From Takakia lepidozioides (taxonomy: Eukaryota; Streptophyta; Takakiopsida; Takakiales; Takakiaceae), in NCBI GenBank assembly GCA_030704615.1, contig CM060732.1, forward strand, positions 27,344,001-27,378,052: a stretch of 34,052 nucleotides of DNA. The letters run 5' to 3'. The notes below the pieces were generated by a model. That model ran no database searches and was not told the DNA's origin. It saw nothing but the letters and a program-made list of their open reading frames with translations. The stretch's first letter is position 1; the number at the start of each line of letters is the position of its first letter. The position numbers and the translations under genes were made by a program. This document shows positions 10,731 to 20,667 of this stretch, in pieces.

Positions 10731-11150
10731 GCGGCGCCAAATTTGCATCCGAGGCCGGTTGGACGATTTCGTCTCCAGGGTGAGTCGGTCACCTGGCCGA
10801 CAGAGAACATCACCCGGATCAAAAACCGGCGCCGAGGCCCGTTGGATGAAGTCGTTTCAGGGGGAGAGGCCGACACTTGGCCGAGAGAGAATATCCCCCG
10901 GATGGAAAAACGGCGCCGAATTTCCATCCGAGGCCCGTTGGATGAAGTTGTCTCGGGGGGAGAGGCCGACACCTGGGCGAGAGAGAACATCCCCCGGATG
11001 GAAAAATGGCGCCGAATTTCCATCGGAGGCCGGCCGGATGAAGTCGTTTCGGGGGGAGAGGCCGACAGCTGCTCGACAGAGAACATCCCCCGGATGGAAA
11101 AACGGCGCCGAATTTCCATCGGAGGCCCGTAAGATGAAGCCCGTATCGGC
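10731..11150 (+). repeat. Direct array of about 96-bp units with GGCGCC core
   Basis: GCGCC cores lie at 10734, 10829, 10913, 11009 and 11105 (steps 95, 84, 96, 96). The better-kept units read GGATGAAGTCGTTTC, GGGGGAGAGGCCGACA, ATCCCCCGGATGGAAAAA, CGGCGCCGAATTTCCATC. All are in the same orientation. The array lies between the two divergently arranged genes, a likely regulatory position. The long open frames across it on both strands follow from the 96-bp period being a multiple of three and are not genes. Confidence 0.85.
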
Positions 11151-11329
11151 ACTTCTTCAACAACTTATAGTCGTTACATCAAGTTTTTCGCGTTTTTTTG
11201 TATGGCTACACACTAAACTAGGAGTTTTTTTTGCCTACATGCCACATTTCGCACGTTATTCCCACCATTCTGGTCTGCTAAAGACAAATTCGTTGTCGGT
11301 TTTCCATCGATGAGGTGGACCGAATTACG

Positions 11330-11470
11330 TGCAGGATGGAAATTCGGCGCCGGATTTCCATCCGGTGTCTCCTGGATGAAAACTGCTCGGGCGGAGGGAG
11401 GGCCTCGTTGCGTCATACTTCATCCGCTGGATGGTAATTCGGCGCCAATTTTTTCCATCCAGCGGGCGAT
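11330..11470. repeat. Inverted pair of GGATGGAAATTCGGCGCC units
   Basis: GGATGGAAATTCGGCGCCGG lies at about 11335-11354 and GGATGGTAATTCGGCGCC at about 11429-11446, the latter running into an inverted ATTTTTTCCATCC. These share the core of the 96-bp array and appear to be outlying, shuffled units. Confidence 0.6.
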
Positions 11471-12202
11471 TGACGAAGTCTCGGGGGGATATTCGGTGGG
11501 CGCCTGTGACTGACCTCCATACATTAATGGCGCAGTTGGGCATTAAATGTCCTCCGCCGTCGGTTTTGAACCGGGCTGGCGACAGAGGGATTCCGCGGTT
11601 GCTTCCCGGATACGCCTTGGAAACCCTATGCTATACTTGGATGAAGGGGCGTGAATCCAACGCCCGTTCAGTGTGAAAAGAAGGGGCGTGAATCCCCTTC
11701 TGGGTGATTCTAATCTGTACTCCTCCCCAGTTGAAGTCAAAGCAAAAGGAAGGAACGTTCTAGTTATCCAACCATCTTCACATGGCTGTGGGTTTCCCTT
11801 AGTTCGTTCGTGATCAGAGTTCATGCAATCCTCATCCACGCCGCAGCGGAAGAGAAGACATGGATGGGGAGTTTTGAATTGTTCTTGCTCTTGGTTCTAC
11901 TTTTATACAACGGCCTTGCCCTATGATCACAGCGCCAACAGGGCTGCCATGATCTTTTCTGTGATGCAACCAGCCCTATGACAGCGCTGAACACGACCCT
12001 TAATGTGAAGCTCCCTTGAGCAGTGACACGTCGGAAGCCCCCTTTGTAATGGCGACACAGATTTAGAGGGAGGCAGCTCAGATCTGCCATGAACTGCAGG
12101 GCCACTGGTCTCTTTCAGGGTTCATGTTTTCTTCATCTCATCTCCCCAAATTGGCCATCCCCCATCAACCCCTTTTACTAAGCAGCTCTCTCCCTTCCCA
12201 AA

Positions 12203-12208
<6 letters not shown>

Positions 12209-12249
<41 letters not shown>
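12209..12249 (+). repeat. (TC)n microsatellite
   Basis: An uninterrupted TC dinucleotide run of about 41 bases. CT tracts near plant transcription starts can act as promoter elements, but no gene starts here that I can identify. Confidence 0.95.
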
Positions 12250-12250
<1 letters not shown>

Positions 12251-12386
12251 ATCTTGGTCTACAGGTTCCTCACTTCTTCAACAGGAGCATATCTACCATG
12301 CAATGCAATGCACAACTCAGCCAGGCATCCAGTGCTCCCAGCCTTGAAATCATCCTTGGTCACACAAGGCATAACCATCCCATTCA

Positions 12387-12389
<3 letters not shown>

Positions 12390-12422
<33 letters not shown>
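12390..12422 (+). repeat. (CT)n microsatellite
   Basis: A second uninterrupted CT run of about 33 bases, about 140 bp downstream of the first. Confidence 0.95.
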
Positions 12423-12424
<2 letters not shown>

Positions 12425-15042
12425 GCCAATGTCCAACCCTTCACACTACCTTTTCCAAAAGAAGCCATTGCCCAAACAGCTCTCAGCCTTTCTACAGGTT
12501 TCAACCAAATACCCCAACAGCCCTCTTTTCCCTTCAACTGTGAACCTTAGTTGTTCATACCCTGAGACCATACTGGAAATCAGTTCCAAAACCAAATCAG
12601 TGTCGGTGTTGCTTCCCCATCCACATTATCCTTTCTCTGTTTTCAACAGTTCTAGCTAACCCTCACTGGTGTTTTCAATCAGCCAAGATAGGTCTACATT
12701 GGTTCCAGTGTATCAATACCCAGGGCAACATTGTGTGCAGGTTCATAACACTGAAACAAAGAACAAGAATGAAGACAAACAGTGACCATTCTGATTCAGT
12801 GACAAGCAGTCTCTCCCCCCACTCATTTCTCCTACTGACACTATAACATCAGGTGCATCCATCCTTTCCCTATCCTGGTTTGAAGTCCAGAGTCTCCATT
12901 CCATTTCCAAAACCTTTTTCCTCCATCACATATCTCTACCTCCTTCTCCTCTACAAAGAGCCAGTCCTAAATCCACACCAAAACGATTTCTAAGTCACCA
13001 CCCCCCAAAAACCGAAACCCACAGTCTACGAACTTATCTGTTTTATCCTCCAGCGAAGCGGTGGATCTGCCTGCCAAGATGGCACCTCACCATCGCCTGT
13101 CAGCAGCCACTTCAACCTATTCTCCTTGTCTTGATTCCAGTATTTATCATGCCATGATGGCTCCTCTTCATCCTATGGAACATCCTGTGGCTTGCCAACT
13201 AAATACTCTATCCTTCTATGCGTGCAATTCTTCCCTAAGAATTGACATGGTCCTATAGTAAAAAGACACAAAAGCAGCTATAAGCTTTGATTACAGATAA
13301 CCTGAGTTGCCATCCAGCCAGCACTTCACATGCCTCATCCCCTCCATTGATTGTGCCCACAACTCACTTCCTTGTGCTTCCGGCAGCTGGCCGTTTTCCT
13401 TGCTTGCTCATCTGCCCATAACTATTCTCTTCAAGGCAATGGCGACAGCGGTGGTGCGCCGCTCTTCTTACATGCTCCTACTCCAGGAATTGATCATCAC
13501 TACGAGAAAAGCGGCACCGCTTCCCTTTACACAGAATACCAAGCAGAAGCACTTAATGCTGCTCTCTAAACCAAGCAGAGTCCCATAGCGTAGGTACAAC
13601 CTCCCAAAATTAGACTGCCCTGCCAACCCCACTGCTCGCAGCAGCTGCTAAGAGTTGCCCGTCATCTTCCTCTTCGTTTTCCTCAACCCGCGTTTCTAGG
13701 TTAAACACCTGGGATGAAAACGTTCATCCTACGGATGAAAATACGCATGGTCATGACTTAGCCATTTTTATCCTGGCAAAGCATAAGCACAGTATGCCCA
13801 TGAAATTACCTGTATGCAGGGATATATCCCTCCTGCAGTTGTACCCGGGCACTCCAGTTGTAATGATGCAGGGTCTTAACGGTAAAACAAAATGTAATGT
13901 CACTCCCTTGCATTCACACTACAAACTTCTATTGGAGGCATGTACGCACACATTTGGCGAGATCTTTTTTCTTTTGCTGGGACTTATGCCACGTGGAGAA
14001 GGGCGTGGCTCTCCTGAGAGAGACCCCACATCCAGACCGCGGCGGAAGCTGAAGGCTTTGTACTACGGGCGACGTCCAACCTCTCGCATGGCCAAACTTA
14101 AGCTACAGCAGGAAATTCCATTTGTCTTGCTCACAGCCCGCGCCAACTGAAGCCGAGCACTCTCAGGTCCGCCCCTTCCTCTTTCTGTTTTCTTTGTCTC
14201 TGCCTGGCAGCCCTAGAAGCGCATGGTTGCATCGCAAAAGCAGGAGTTGTTGAGAAGAATGATCAAGGTCAGAGTGGTTAGAAAGGAGCCAGGCCGTTGC
14301 TGCATTCAGATTTGCAACATGGTGCACACCTCGCTGTAGATAACAGGTTGCAGGTCGGAATTAAGGAAATCCATGCTGAGCTGAGAAGATTGTCTGAGCA
14401 AATGAAGTGCCTTCAAAACATTTCACCCTGTTTTCCCGTCTTATGGAATTCGTGTTCATTTGTTCATCGTGTTTCATGTTACTGGTTGAGTGAACCTTAG
14501 ATAGTTTGCAATGCGTGTGCAAAGCCGGCAGCTCTGGAGAAGGCTGCTTGTGCATTGGTTTGATTTGTTTTCATTGTTGTTCCATGCCACTCCATACTTG
14601 GTGTTTTTTTGTTTTCATTGTTGTTCCACAATTGTTGCGATGGTGGTTTTCATTCCGATGTTGGTTCTCACGATTTTTGGGGATGACAGAGTGATGACGA
14701 GCCCGGCATGCTGGTGGTATCATCGACAGCTTCAACTGCTTGAGCAGTCACTCCAAAAGCCACTACTCATTGCATGTTTGGATCGCCCAACTTGGGGCGG
14801 GAGGGCAAACTAAAACCTTTTGTTGGTGGACGGGAGGACCTGCAGCGAGAGTAAGACAGAATAGGCATTGGGGAGGTTGGTGCAGGCGGCATGGCAGGTG
14901 AAGGGCATCGGATGAGGACAACAGATCCGGCAATGGAGGATGTTGATGCACATGCATTAGGGCTCGCCCAAGAAGAAGAAGAAAGCCAAGCACATGCGAT
15001 CCCCGGCGAGAGAGCCGTCACGGTCTGCGGAGGGGGGAGTGA

Positions 15043-15761
15043 GCAGGGCGCGGGAGAGTGCTCGAGGTGGTTCCGGCGGTGGTTGACCACGTTGAGGATG
15101 ACGAGAGGGAGCTTTCTGACCAGGATGACATCCTCCCGGACATCCCCAGGCCCCAAACCCGGAGCATACAGGCTGGATTTGGCGGTCCGGGTGGGCTGCC
15201 GGAGAACCCCCCTGCAATAGACGTCATGTCGGAGGCGGATATGAAGTTGGCCACTGCCAAGATGTTGGAGGCAACCCACAGCAACATTGGCAGGGTCCTG
15301 GGGGGCATGGTGTACCCGGCCAAGCTTCGGATTCCCCTTTGCCGCTTGGTTTCATTGCAGGTGGTCAGACCTGCCCTCCCAGGCAATATCGACAAGCTGA
15401 AATTCTCTTTTCGGGAGGGATATCGAATGGGGTCTGCCGCGTTTTACGTTTCCATGGAGAACGACCACGGAACTTCTTGTGCCCACACTTCCGATGAGGT
15501 GGACAAATGGGGTCCCCATTGGCAAAGGCGAAATGAGGAGTTCGAGAGTGTGATTGCTACTGATCCTCTTTTCCAGCACTTGTCCGGAAAGATGTTTTAC
15601 GTGTGGGACGACAATCATCGCCTCTTGGCATGGATGGAGTACATAGCCCAAGCCCACCCCAACGACCTGGATTGGCATTTCGCCGTGGAGTGTGTTGTGC
15701 TCAAGGTTGCGGGGCCCAAAGATCGCAGTCTTCTCAAAGCGGCAATGGCAGACATCAATTC
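15043..15761 (+). CDS. Gene A exon 1, ParB/sulfiredoxin-like domain
   Basis: The frame reads an acidic leader, then RIPLCRLVSLQVVRP (about 15328-15372, the usual first strand and basic helix position), FREGYRMGSAAFYV (15409-15450), a variable insert, and FYVWDDNHRLLAWMEYI (15565-15615). The D-D-N-H-R...A box corresponds to the GERR or DGNHR box that binds nucleotide in ParB N-terminal, sulfiredoxin and related domains. It ends VVLKV...KAAMADINS at the donor CGTAAGT (15762). Copies B and C carry NGNHR and DGNHH at the same place. Family assignment rests on this motif order, not on a search. Confidence 0.65.
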
Positions 15762-15887
15762 GTAAGTTACAATGCTTCTTGCTTTGGAACTTTGAATTTG
15801 AAACAGACATTTCAATGCCAATCGTCATATTTGTTGCAAATTCTCAATTCTGTATTGTTTAATGGAAATGTGGCATTGCAAGGTGAC

Positions 15888-16980
15888 TAAGAATGCCTTC
15901 ATTGCCACCAACTTGTCCCATATGCTCTTCCGAGTGAAGGATGTCGGGAAGCAAGGGGTGCGAGAGTTTGCCAATTCGCTCAGTGCCGACCTCCTGCGCA
16001 AGTCGGAGGCAAAGGCAGACAGAACCTGGTATAGGCTGAGCATGGATGCCATGGTGGACTACATATTTCGGGTAAAGCTCCTCACTGTTTTGTTGAGCTA
16101 ATCTGTCTCTCCTCCCCCAATAGAAGAAAAAGTGTTGAGCAGGATCTCTAATCTTATGTGCGCATTCTTGACAGACGAAAATTCAGCAGGATTTGGCACA
16201 TGCGCGGAGGTTCTACAAGGAGTCAGAGGAGAAGAAACTAACCCTTCCGGCACTGGAATCATATCTCAAAGCTGCGGAGGCGAAGGCCCGCATCAAGTAC
16301 AAGTCGCGGATGGTAAAGTATGTGGCCATAGCTGATCCCGCCCTTGGTGCCGATTTTCTGGTGGAGGTGGGGAGGCACTACTCCCGCGCTCTGAAGCCCA
16401 CAATGACATTGGAGAAGCTGCATCGTCTAGCCACATCATGTGTGGATGCAACAGAAAAGGTTATACATTCCTAACCAAATTGTCGTGGCAACAATTCGTT
16501 TTTGTGGTGTTTGGCGCTTACTAATATGCTGGGTGGTTGGACAGACCCGGTGGCTCCAAATCTGGAATGGTTCCCAAAGTACAAGGGACATGTGGAGCTT
16601 CCCCAAACCCGACAAACTGTCCGACCCCACATTCGACATGTGGATGAACCGCATGACATGGTGGTTTCAGGTACTTTCCCACGCTTCATTTGGGGCGTCT
16701 ACTCTTGTATCGGATGGATTTATTGTATTTTTTGAGGAAAACGGTCTGATGGAGAATCTCCACAGGTGACGACAAATGCGCAAGAGCAGCTTGACACACA
16801 AGCACATCAGTTCAAGCTGGAGATTTCTGGTGAAGCTGAGAGCCTACGCGACTATGTGACGAGGTACTTTCTGCTCTACAAAACCGACCTATTCTTTCGA
16901 GAGATATCCCATGCCCGCCGGAGCCACGAGTTCACTGACCAGCCAAACGCGGACAAAGCGGCAATGCGCCTTCTGTATAG
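15888..16980 (+). CDS. Gene A exons 2-5, conserved middle region
   Basis: Four exons: about 15888-16071, 16175-16459, 16545-16670 and 16766-16980. They encode a mostly helical, charged region with landmarks SYLKAAEAKARIKYKSRMVK, ALKPTMTLEKLHRLATS and TRWLQIWNGSQS. Copies B and C carry matching blocks (IQLEKLQLVASS with RWLRIWNSD; MQKEKLHRLAISMVD with RWLEIWNSD), so the region is under shared ancestry and not random. No known domain was recognised. The exon 1-2 join is uncertain: acceptors near 15805 or 15887 are both possible, and only the former keeps frame exactly. Confidence 0.65.
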
Positions 16981-17040
16981 GTACAAACGTTGTGCCTTTC
17001 TTTTTAGTCCTAACATTTCCAGGATATAAGAGGCCCTATG

Positions 17041-17966
17041 TGGCGCATGAAAATTAGTTGTGGTCCTAGGAAAAATAGCGCCGAATTTCCGAATTCGGGC
17101 CCTGGGGGATGGCTGTCCAGGGGGTGCCTAGCACTCAGTCCGGAAATTCAGCGCCATTTTTCCAGTTGTAGGCCCAATCAGATCTGGGACTTACCCATTC
17201 TCGGCCCCAACCTGGGAAAAAAATGGCGCCAAATTTCCAGTTGAGGGCCCCGAAAATGGCTAGGTCCCTTGGGAGGCTGGCACCGAATCCGGAAATTCGG
17301 CGCCATTTTTCCAGATCAAGGCAAAGTCAGTTCTGGGACTTAGCCATTTTCGGGCCCAACATGGGAAAATGGCGCCGAATTTCCAGTGAATGGCCCCGAA
17401 AATGGCTAAGTCCCTTTAGAGGCAGGCACTGAAACAGGAAATTCGGCGCCATTTTTCCAGTTCCAGGCCCAGTAAGTTCTGGGACTTAGGCATATTCGGC
17501 CACAACCTGGGAAAATGGCGCCGGTTTTCCAGTGCAAGGCCCCGAAAATGGCCAAGTCCCTACAGTGGCAGGCACCGAAACCGGAAATTCGGCGCCATTT
17601 TTCCAGTTCCGGGCCCAGTCAGTTCTAGGACTTAGCCATTATCGGGCCCAACCTGGGAAAATGGCGCCGAATATCCAGTGCAGGGCCCCAAAAATGGCTA
17701 AGTCCCTACAGTGGCAGGCACCAAAACCGGAAATTCGGCGCCATTTTTCCAGTTCCGGGCCCAGTCAGTTCTGGGACTTAGCCATTTTCGGGCCCAACCA
17801 GGGAAAATGGCGCCGAATTTCCAGTGAACGGCCCCGAAAATGGCTAAGTCCCTTTAGAGGCAGGCACCAAAACAGGAAATTCGGCGCCATTTTTCCAGTT
17901 CTGGGACTTAGCCATTTTCGGCCCCAATCTGGAAAAATGGCGCCGAATTTCCAGTTCCGGGCCTAG
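17041..17966. repeat. Intronic array of alternating-orientation GGCGCC units, 72/74-bp steps
   Basis: Thirteen GCGCC cores lie at 17078, 17151, 17226, 17300, 17372, 17446, 17518, 17592, 17664, 17738, 17810, 17884 and 17940. Successive cores alternate between AAATGGCGCCGAATTTCC and its reverse complement, with spacings of 72-75 bp and a last step of 56. A full period is therefore about 146 bp. Between cores are GGGACTTAGCCATTTTCGGG and its inverse. The array fills the 1,051-nt intron 16981-18031 of gene A. Open frames through it are by-products of the repeat. Confidence 0.93.
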
Positions 17967-18031
17967 TCATTTTCATTCCCTAAAATTTATCTCGTTCCCG
18001 GGACCTCATTCTGTGTGTTTCTTGAATGCAG

Positions 18032-20377
18032 GTACTGCAAGTTCTCCCTTTTGGAGAAAAGACATCTGTCCTTCGAGCCGCCATTCTTCCTCGCATGGAG
18101 GAACCCTAGGGCTGACTCCATGTACACTGACGTTATCGTGAAGGAGTGGCATCTGGAACATTTGCGCGACTGCCCTTGGTATGTGGACCTTCCGCCCGGC
18201 TCGCTCGACCCATCCGAGTTTCAATTGGAGCTGGATGCTGAGGCTCGATGAAACCGGGCTCCGCTGCCTCCGCAGGGTCCAAAGGAGGCGAGAGTGCTTG
18301 CCCAGTCCAGGAAAGCGGCAGAGCTTGCTCAGGCAGGTATTCAAGAGAAATTGAATGAGAAGAATAAAGGACAAAAGAAAAGGACACGGAAATAGGGGAG
18401 TACAGTAACCCCCAAAAAACATAAAACCACCGGGGCACCAGAGGAGGCGCAGGAGGGGCCCCAAGGGAGTGACTCCGACGACAACTTTGTGCAAGGTCCT
18501 GCGACTACTGCTGCTGCTACCAAGTCACCGGTCGTTCGGGTTCCCAAGTCAGTTCGGTCTGGGACTGGCTCTCCCAAGAAGTTGGCATTTGAGGGCGAGC
18601 CTACACGGCGGTGACGTTTCCAAAGAGGCCAAAGCTAGAACCCCCAACCATCATCCAATGTGTCAATGAGAGCTTCCTTGACGCTCTGGCTGCCAGGGCG
18701 AAGAAGGTGGCACACAACAAGTCTGTGGAGGAGCAGAAGGGGAAAGCCAAGAAGAGGGCTCCCAGTACAGAGCCTAAAGACACCCCTGGTTTCGAATCCA
18801 TGATGGAATTCTTCGCGGCTGTGAGCACGGATTGCAAGAGCACTCGGGGTGGGGTTGAGGTGGAGAGAGACTGCGATATGATTCTCCTCGATATTCGAGA
18901 TGGGGAGCTGCTGGAGGGCCTGGATGGTGTGCCCACCTAGAACAGGTTTACAAAGGACTACTGGAGAGTCGGGTTTGGGCTGGTGGGGATGCTCCTGGAT
19001 GACGGTGGATGTATGGTGGTCCTTGCCACAAGAGGGAAGACCACAGACAATGTTGTGGCAAGGTGGACACCGAAAAGTGTCACCCCGGTCCTCCTCAAAA
19101 ATGGGTTCTGCATCAATACGCAGGGGTTGCAAACAGAGGGCCAATGTGTAAGTTATCAATCTATTGTATTCACTTCATATTGTGGTGTATCTGAACTAGA
19201 CCCTGGAGTTGATCCCTCTTTTGTTGGATGTGCAGACATTGGTGTTTGAGGCATATTGTTTTGTGAAGAGAGGGTCTACGTTCATATTCCGCAACGACGG
19301 TTGTCTTGTTGATGTCACTGTGGACCCTATTACCTACGATGTCCTCTACAACTATGTGCCCCACTTCAATATGCCGATGGACACAAAGACAGGCAAACCA
19401 TGGCGGTACAGCCGGACCCAGAGCCTTGCTTTCATCCAAACCCTCATGGAGACGTGCTCGGATGTCCAAGGGCAGATTCTTGACCTCACATGCGGCACGG
19501 GTAAGCCTTCACGTGCACAGTTTGTCCCCTGGCCCGATTGCAATTGCATGCCGCATGCTACTAACCGCCCGCTTTGTCCCTCAGGTGCCTCAATGTGGGC
19601 AGGGACATTGTCCGACAGGCATGTCTTTGCCTTCGAGCCAGATATTGCCCTCTACAACTCCGAACTTGCAGCGGCTGAACGTTTGCCGAAAGAGGAAGAG
19701 GCATCCTCGGAGGATGAGGAAGAATCCGACAAGGAGCAGGGGGAGGTACAAGTTGGGATCGAGGCCGAGGAGCCCCCGGTTTACGAGTGAGTGGTTGCAT
19801 TGTAAGTTGCCTCCTGATTTCATGAGGCACCTCCCTTCGCTCTCTTATTTCATTGAAAGACCCTTTTTTGCTTCTGCTGGTATTGACATTCTTAAAGTGG
19901 ATTTGTTCTTACTGTAGGATGCCAAATACTGCAGGAGGGACGTCTACACCGCAGTTCATGGGCAGGAGGAACGTGCCTTTTTTTGCCAGGGGGGATTTCA
20001 TGCCTAGTCCAGAAAGGGACTACATCCTTCCCACTTATGCTGCCCGGCTTGCTTCGGTGTCCATTAGGAGGTCTTCCGAACCTAGTCGTGTACAACAGAT
20101 TTTAGAAGAGGCAAGCCTCAAGAAAATGAAGATGAGGGAGGAGGCAGCAGCTATTAGAGCCTGTCAGGCTCGTAGATTTGTCTTGGATTCTGCTGAGGAA
20201 AGTGGGGGAGAAGAGGCAGAAGATTCCCAGGAGGTGAGGTGGACAGTCCCCCAAGGAGAGGACGGAATTTTTGAGAGGCATAGTGGAACTGATGCATCAC
20301 AGAGCTCGGAGGATGGGGGGGATGAGGGGGATGAGGAGGAAGGCGGGGCAAGTTCCTCGGAGGGTGTAGGAGAGTAG
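18032..20377 (+). CDS. Gene A exons 6-9, permuted methyltransferase-like domain and acidic tail
   Basis: Exon 6 opens RYCKFSLLEKRHLSFEPPFF and passes a Lys/Ala-rich linker with two in-frame stops and a frame change. It then reaches the motif IV-like strand CDMILLDIRDG (18871-18903) and KDYWRVGFGLVGMLLDDGG, the expected helix and turn before the next strand. Exon 7 continues with VFEAYCFVKRG and, before its donor at 19501, QTLMETCSDVQGQILDLTCG. Exon 8 completes motif I as CGTGASM and has VFAFEPD (about 19624-19644), the acidic motif II. Order IV then I is that of beta-class amino-methyltransferases. The last exon ends in a Glu/Asp/Gly-rich tail. The DPPY box is replaced by DIRD. Confidence 0.7.
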
Positions 20378-20440
20378 TGCCCATTCCGGCTATGACAGTT
20401 AGGACACACTTGTATAGATGTGGCTTGCCACAAAATTTGC

Positions 20441-20446
20441 AATAAA
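20441..20446 (+). terminator. Poly(A) signal of gene A
   Basis: AATAAA lies 64 nt after the TAG stop at 20375-20377 and upstream of the right terminal repeat, the expected place for the gene's 3' end. Confidence 0.7.
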
Positions 20447-20570
20447 ATGTTGCATTTCATTGCTATGACGAGTCCACTGGTGCCAAATTCCAACTTCATA
20501 TGACCCTATTTCCGTGCCTCCTAACCCTATTTTCGTGGACACACAATGGTCCGCTCATGCCTTTTTTTTT

Positions 20571-20606
20571 TCCGCTCATGCTCATGCCGCTCATGAAATA
20601 GCAACC
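20571..20606 (-). repeat. Right terminal inverted repeat of inner MULE
   Basis: On the minus strand it reads GGTTGCTATTTCATGAGC followed by two more CATGAGC words, then a poly(A) tract and a further CATGAGCGG at about 20552-20560. It matches the left terminus apart from one missing A and the order of the short words. Confidence 0.9.
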
Positions 20607-20617
20607 CCCCAGAGGAA
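20607..20617. repeat. Target site duplication, right copy (inner MULE)
   Basis: CCCCAGAGGAA, identical to 5999-6009. Immediately to its right the outer MULE transposase intron resumes. Confidence 0.85.
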
Positions 20618-20667
20618 CAGGCATGATGCAAAGTGAAATTTGTGTTTTTGGGATTGAAGAGGCTAAC

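Larger units (their letters stand above)
11471..14890. other. Divergent intergenic spacer of inner MULE
   Basis: This 3.4-kb stretch lies between the repeat array and the ParB/methyltransferase-like gene. It holds two CT microsatellites (12209-12249, 12390-12422), a pyrimidine-rich region around them, a G-box-type CACGTG at about 13990 and several open frames with no recognised domain. Some of it may be acquired host DNA, as is common in MULEs. One stretch (13351-13569) looks faintly protein-like. The promoter and 5' exon of the plus-strand gene are expected near its right end but cannot be placed with confidence. Confidence 0.45.
14891..20377 (+). pseudogene. Inner MULE cargo gene A: ParB-like plus permuted methyltransferase-like protein
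   Basis: Suggested exons: up to 15761; about 15888-16071; 16175-16459; 16545-16670; 16766-16980; 18032-19147; 19236-19500; 19585-19786; 19918-20377. Except at the first acceptor, the junctions are GT...AG and keep frame, giving about 1,150-1,200 residues. The N-terminus has a ParB/sulfiredoxin-like domain, the middle is a long region conserved with copies B and C, and the C-terminus is a permuted amino-methyltransferase fold with an acidic tail. The start is unsettled: an ATG at 14891 is in another frame, and the ParB frame opens after a stop at 15040, with its first ATG near 15224. Lesions: TGA 18249, TAG 18393, frame change near 18611, TAG 18938. A DNA-modifying or DNA-binding role is inferred from the domains. 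Confidence 0.8.
6012..20606. mobile_element. Inner MULE, 14.6 kb, with transposase and ParB/methyltransferase-like gene
   Basis: The element is bounded by similar inverted repeats (GGTTAGCTATTTCATGAGC on the left; GGTTGCTATTTCATGAGC as the complement of the right end) and an 11-bp target duplication. It carries a SWIM-type MULE transposase (minus, 10355-6744), a 4.5-kb divergent spacer with repeats and CT microsatellites, and a ParB/methyltransferase-like gene (plus, to 20377). It sits in an intron of the related outer transposase, between the donor at 20667 and the acceptor near 5924. Outer coding sequence resumes on either side, which independently supports the boundaries. Stops and frameshifts in both genes suggest this copy is no longer autonomous. 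Confidence 0.9.

Noticed and set aside
10486-11313. Long open frames across 10.5-11.3 kb on both strands (up to 275 codons)
   Set aside because: They follow the 96-bp repeat, whose length is a multiple of three, and give the same peptide over and over in several frames. There is no domain, and the gene interpretation adds nothing.
12124-12543. Ser/Leu-rich open frame
   Set aside because: It is translated from the CT microsatellites and flanking pyrimidine-rich DNA.
14767-15279. 170-codon minus-strand open frame
   Set aside because: It is antisense to the start of gene A, has low-complexity Pro/Ser content and no domain.
17532-17966. 144-codon plus-strand open frame
   Set aside because: It lies wholly in the GGCGCC intron array and is repetitive in step with it.
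17041-17966. CRISPR-like regular spacing
   Set aside because: Units alternate in orientation, the spacers are themselves repeated, and the array sits in an intron of a eukaryotic gene.
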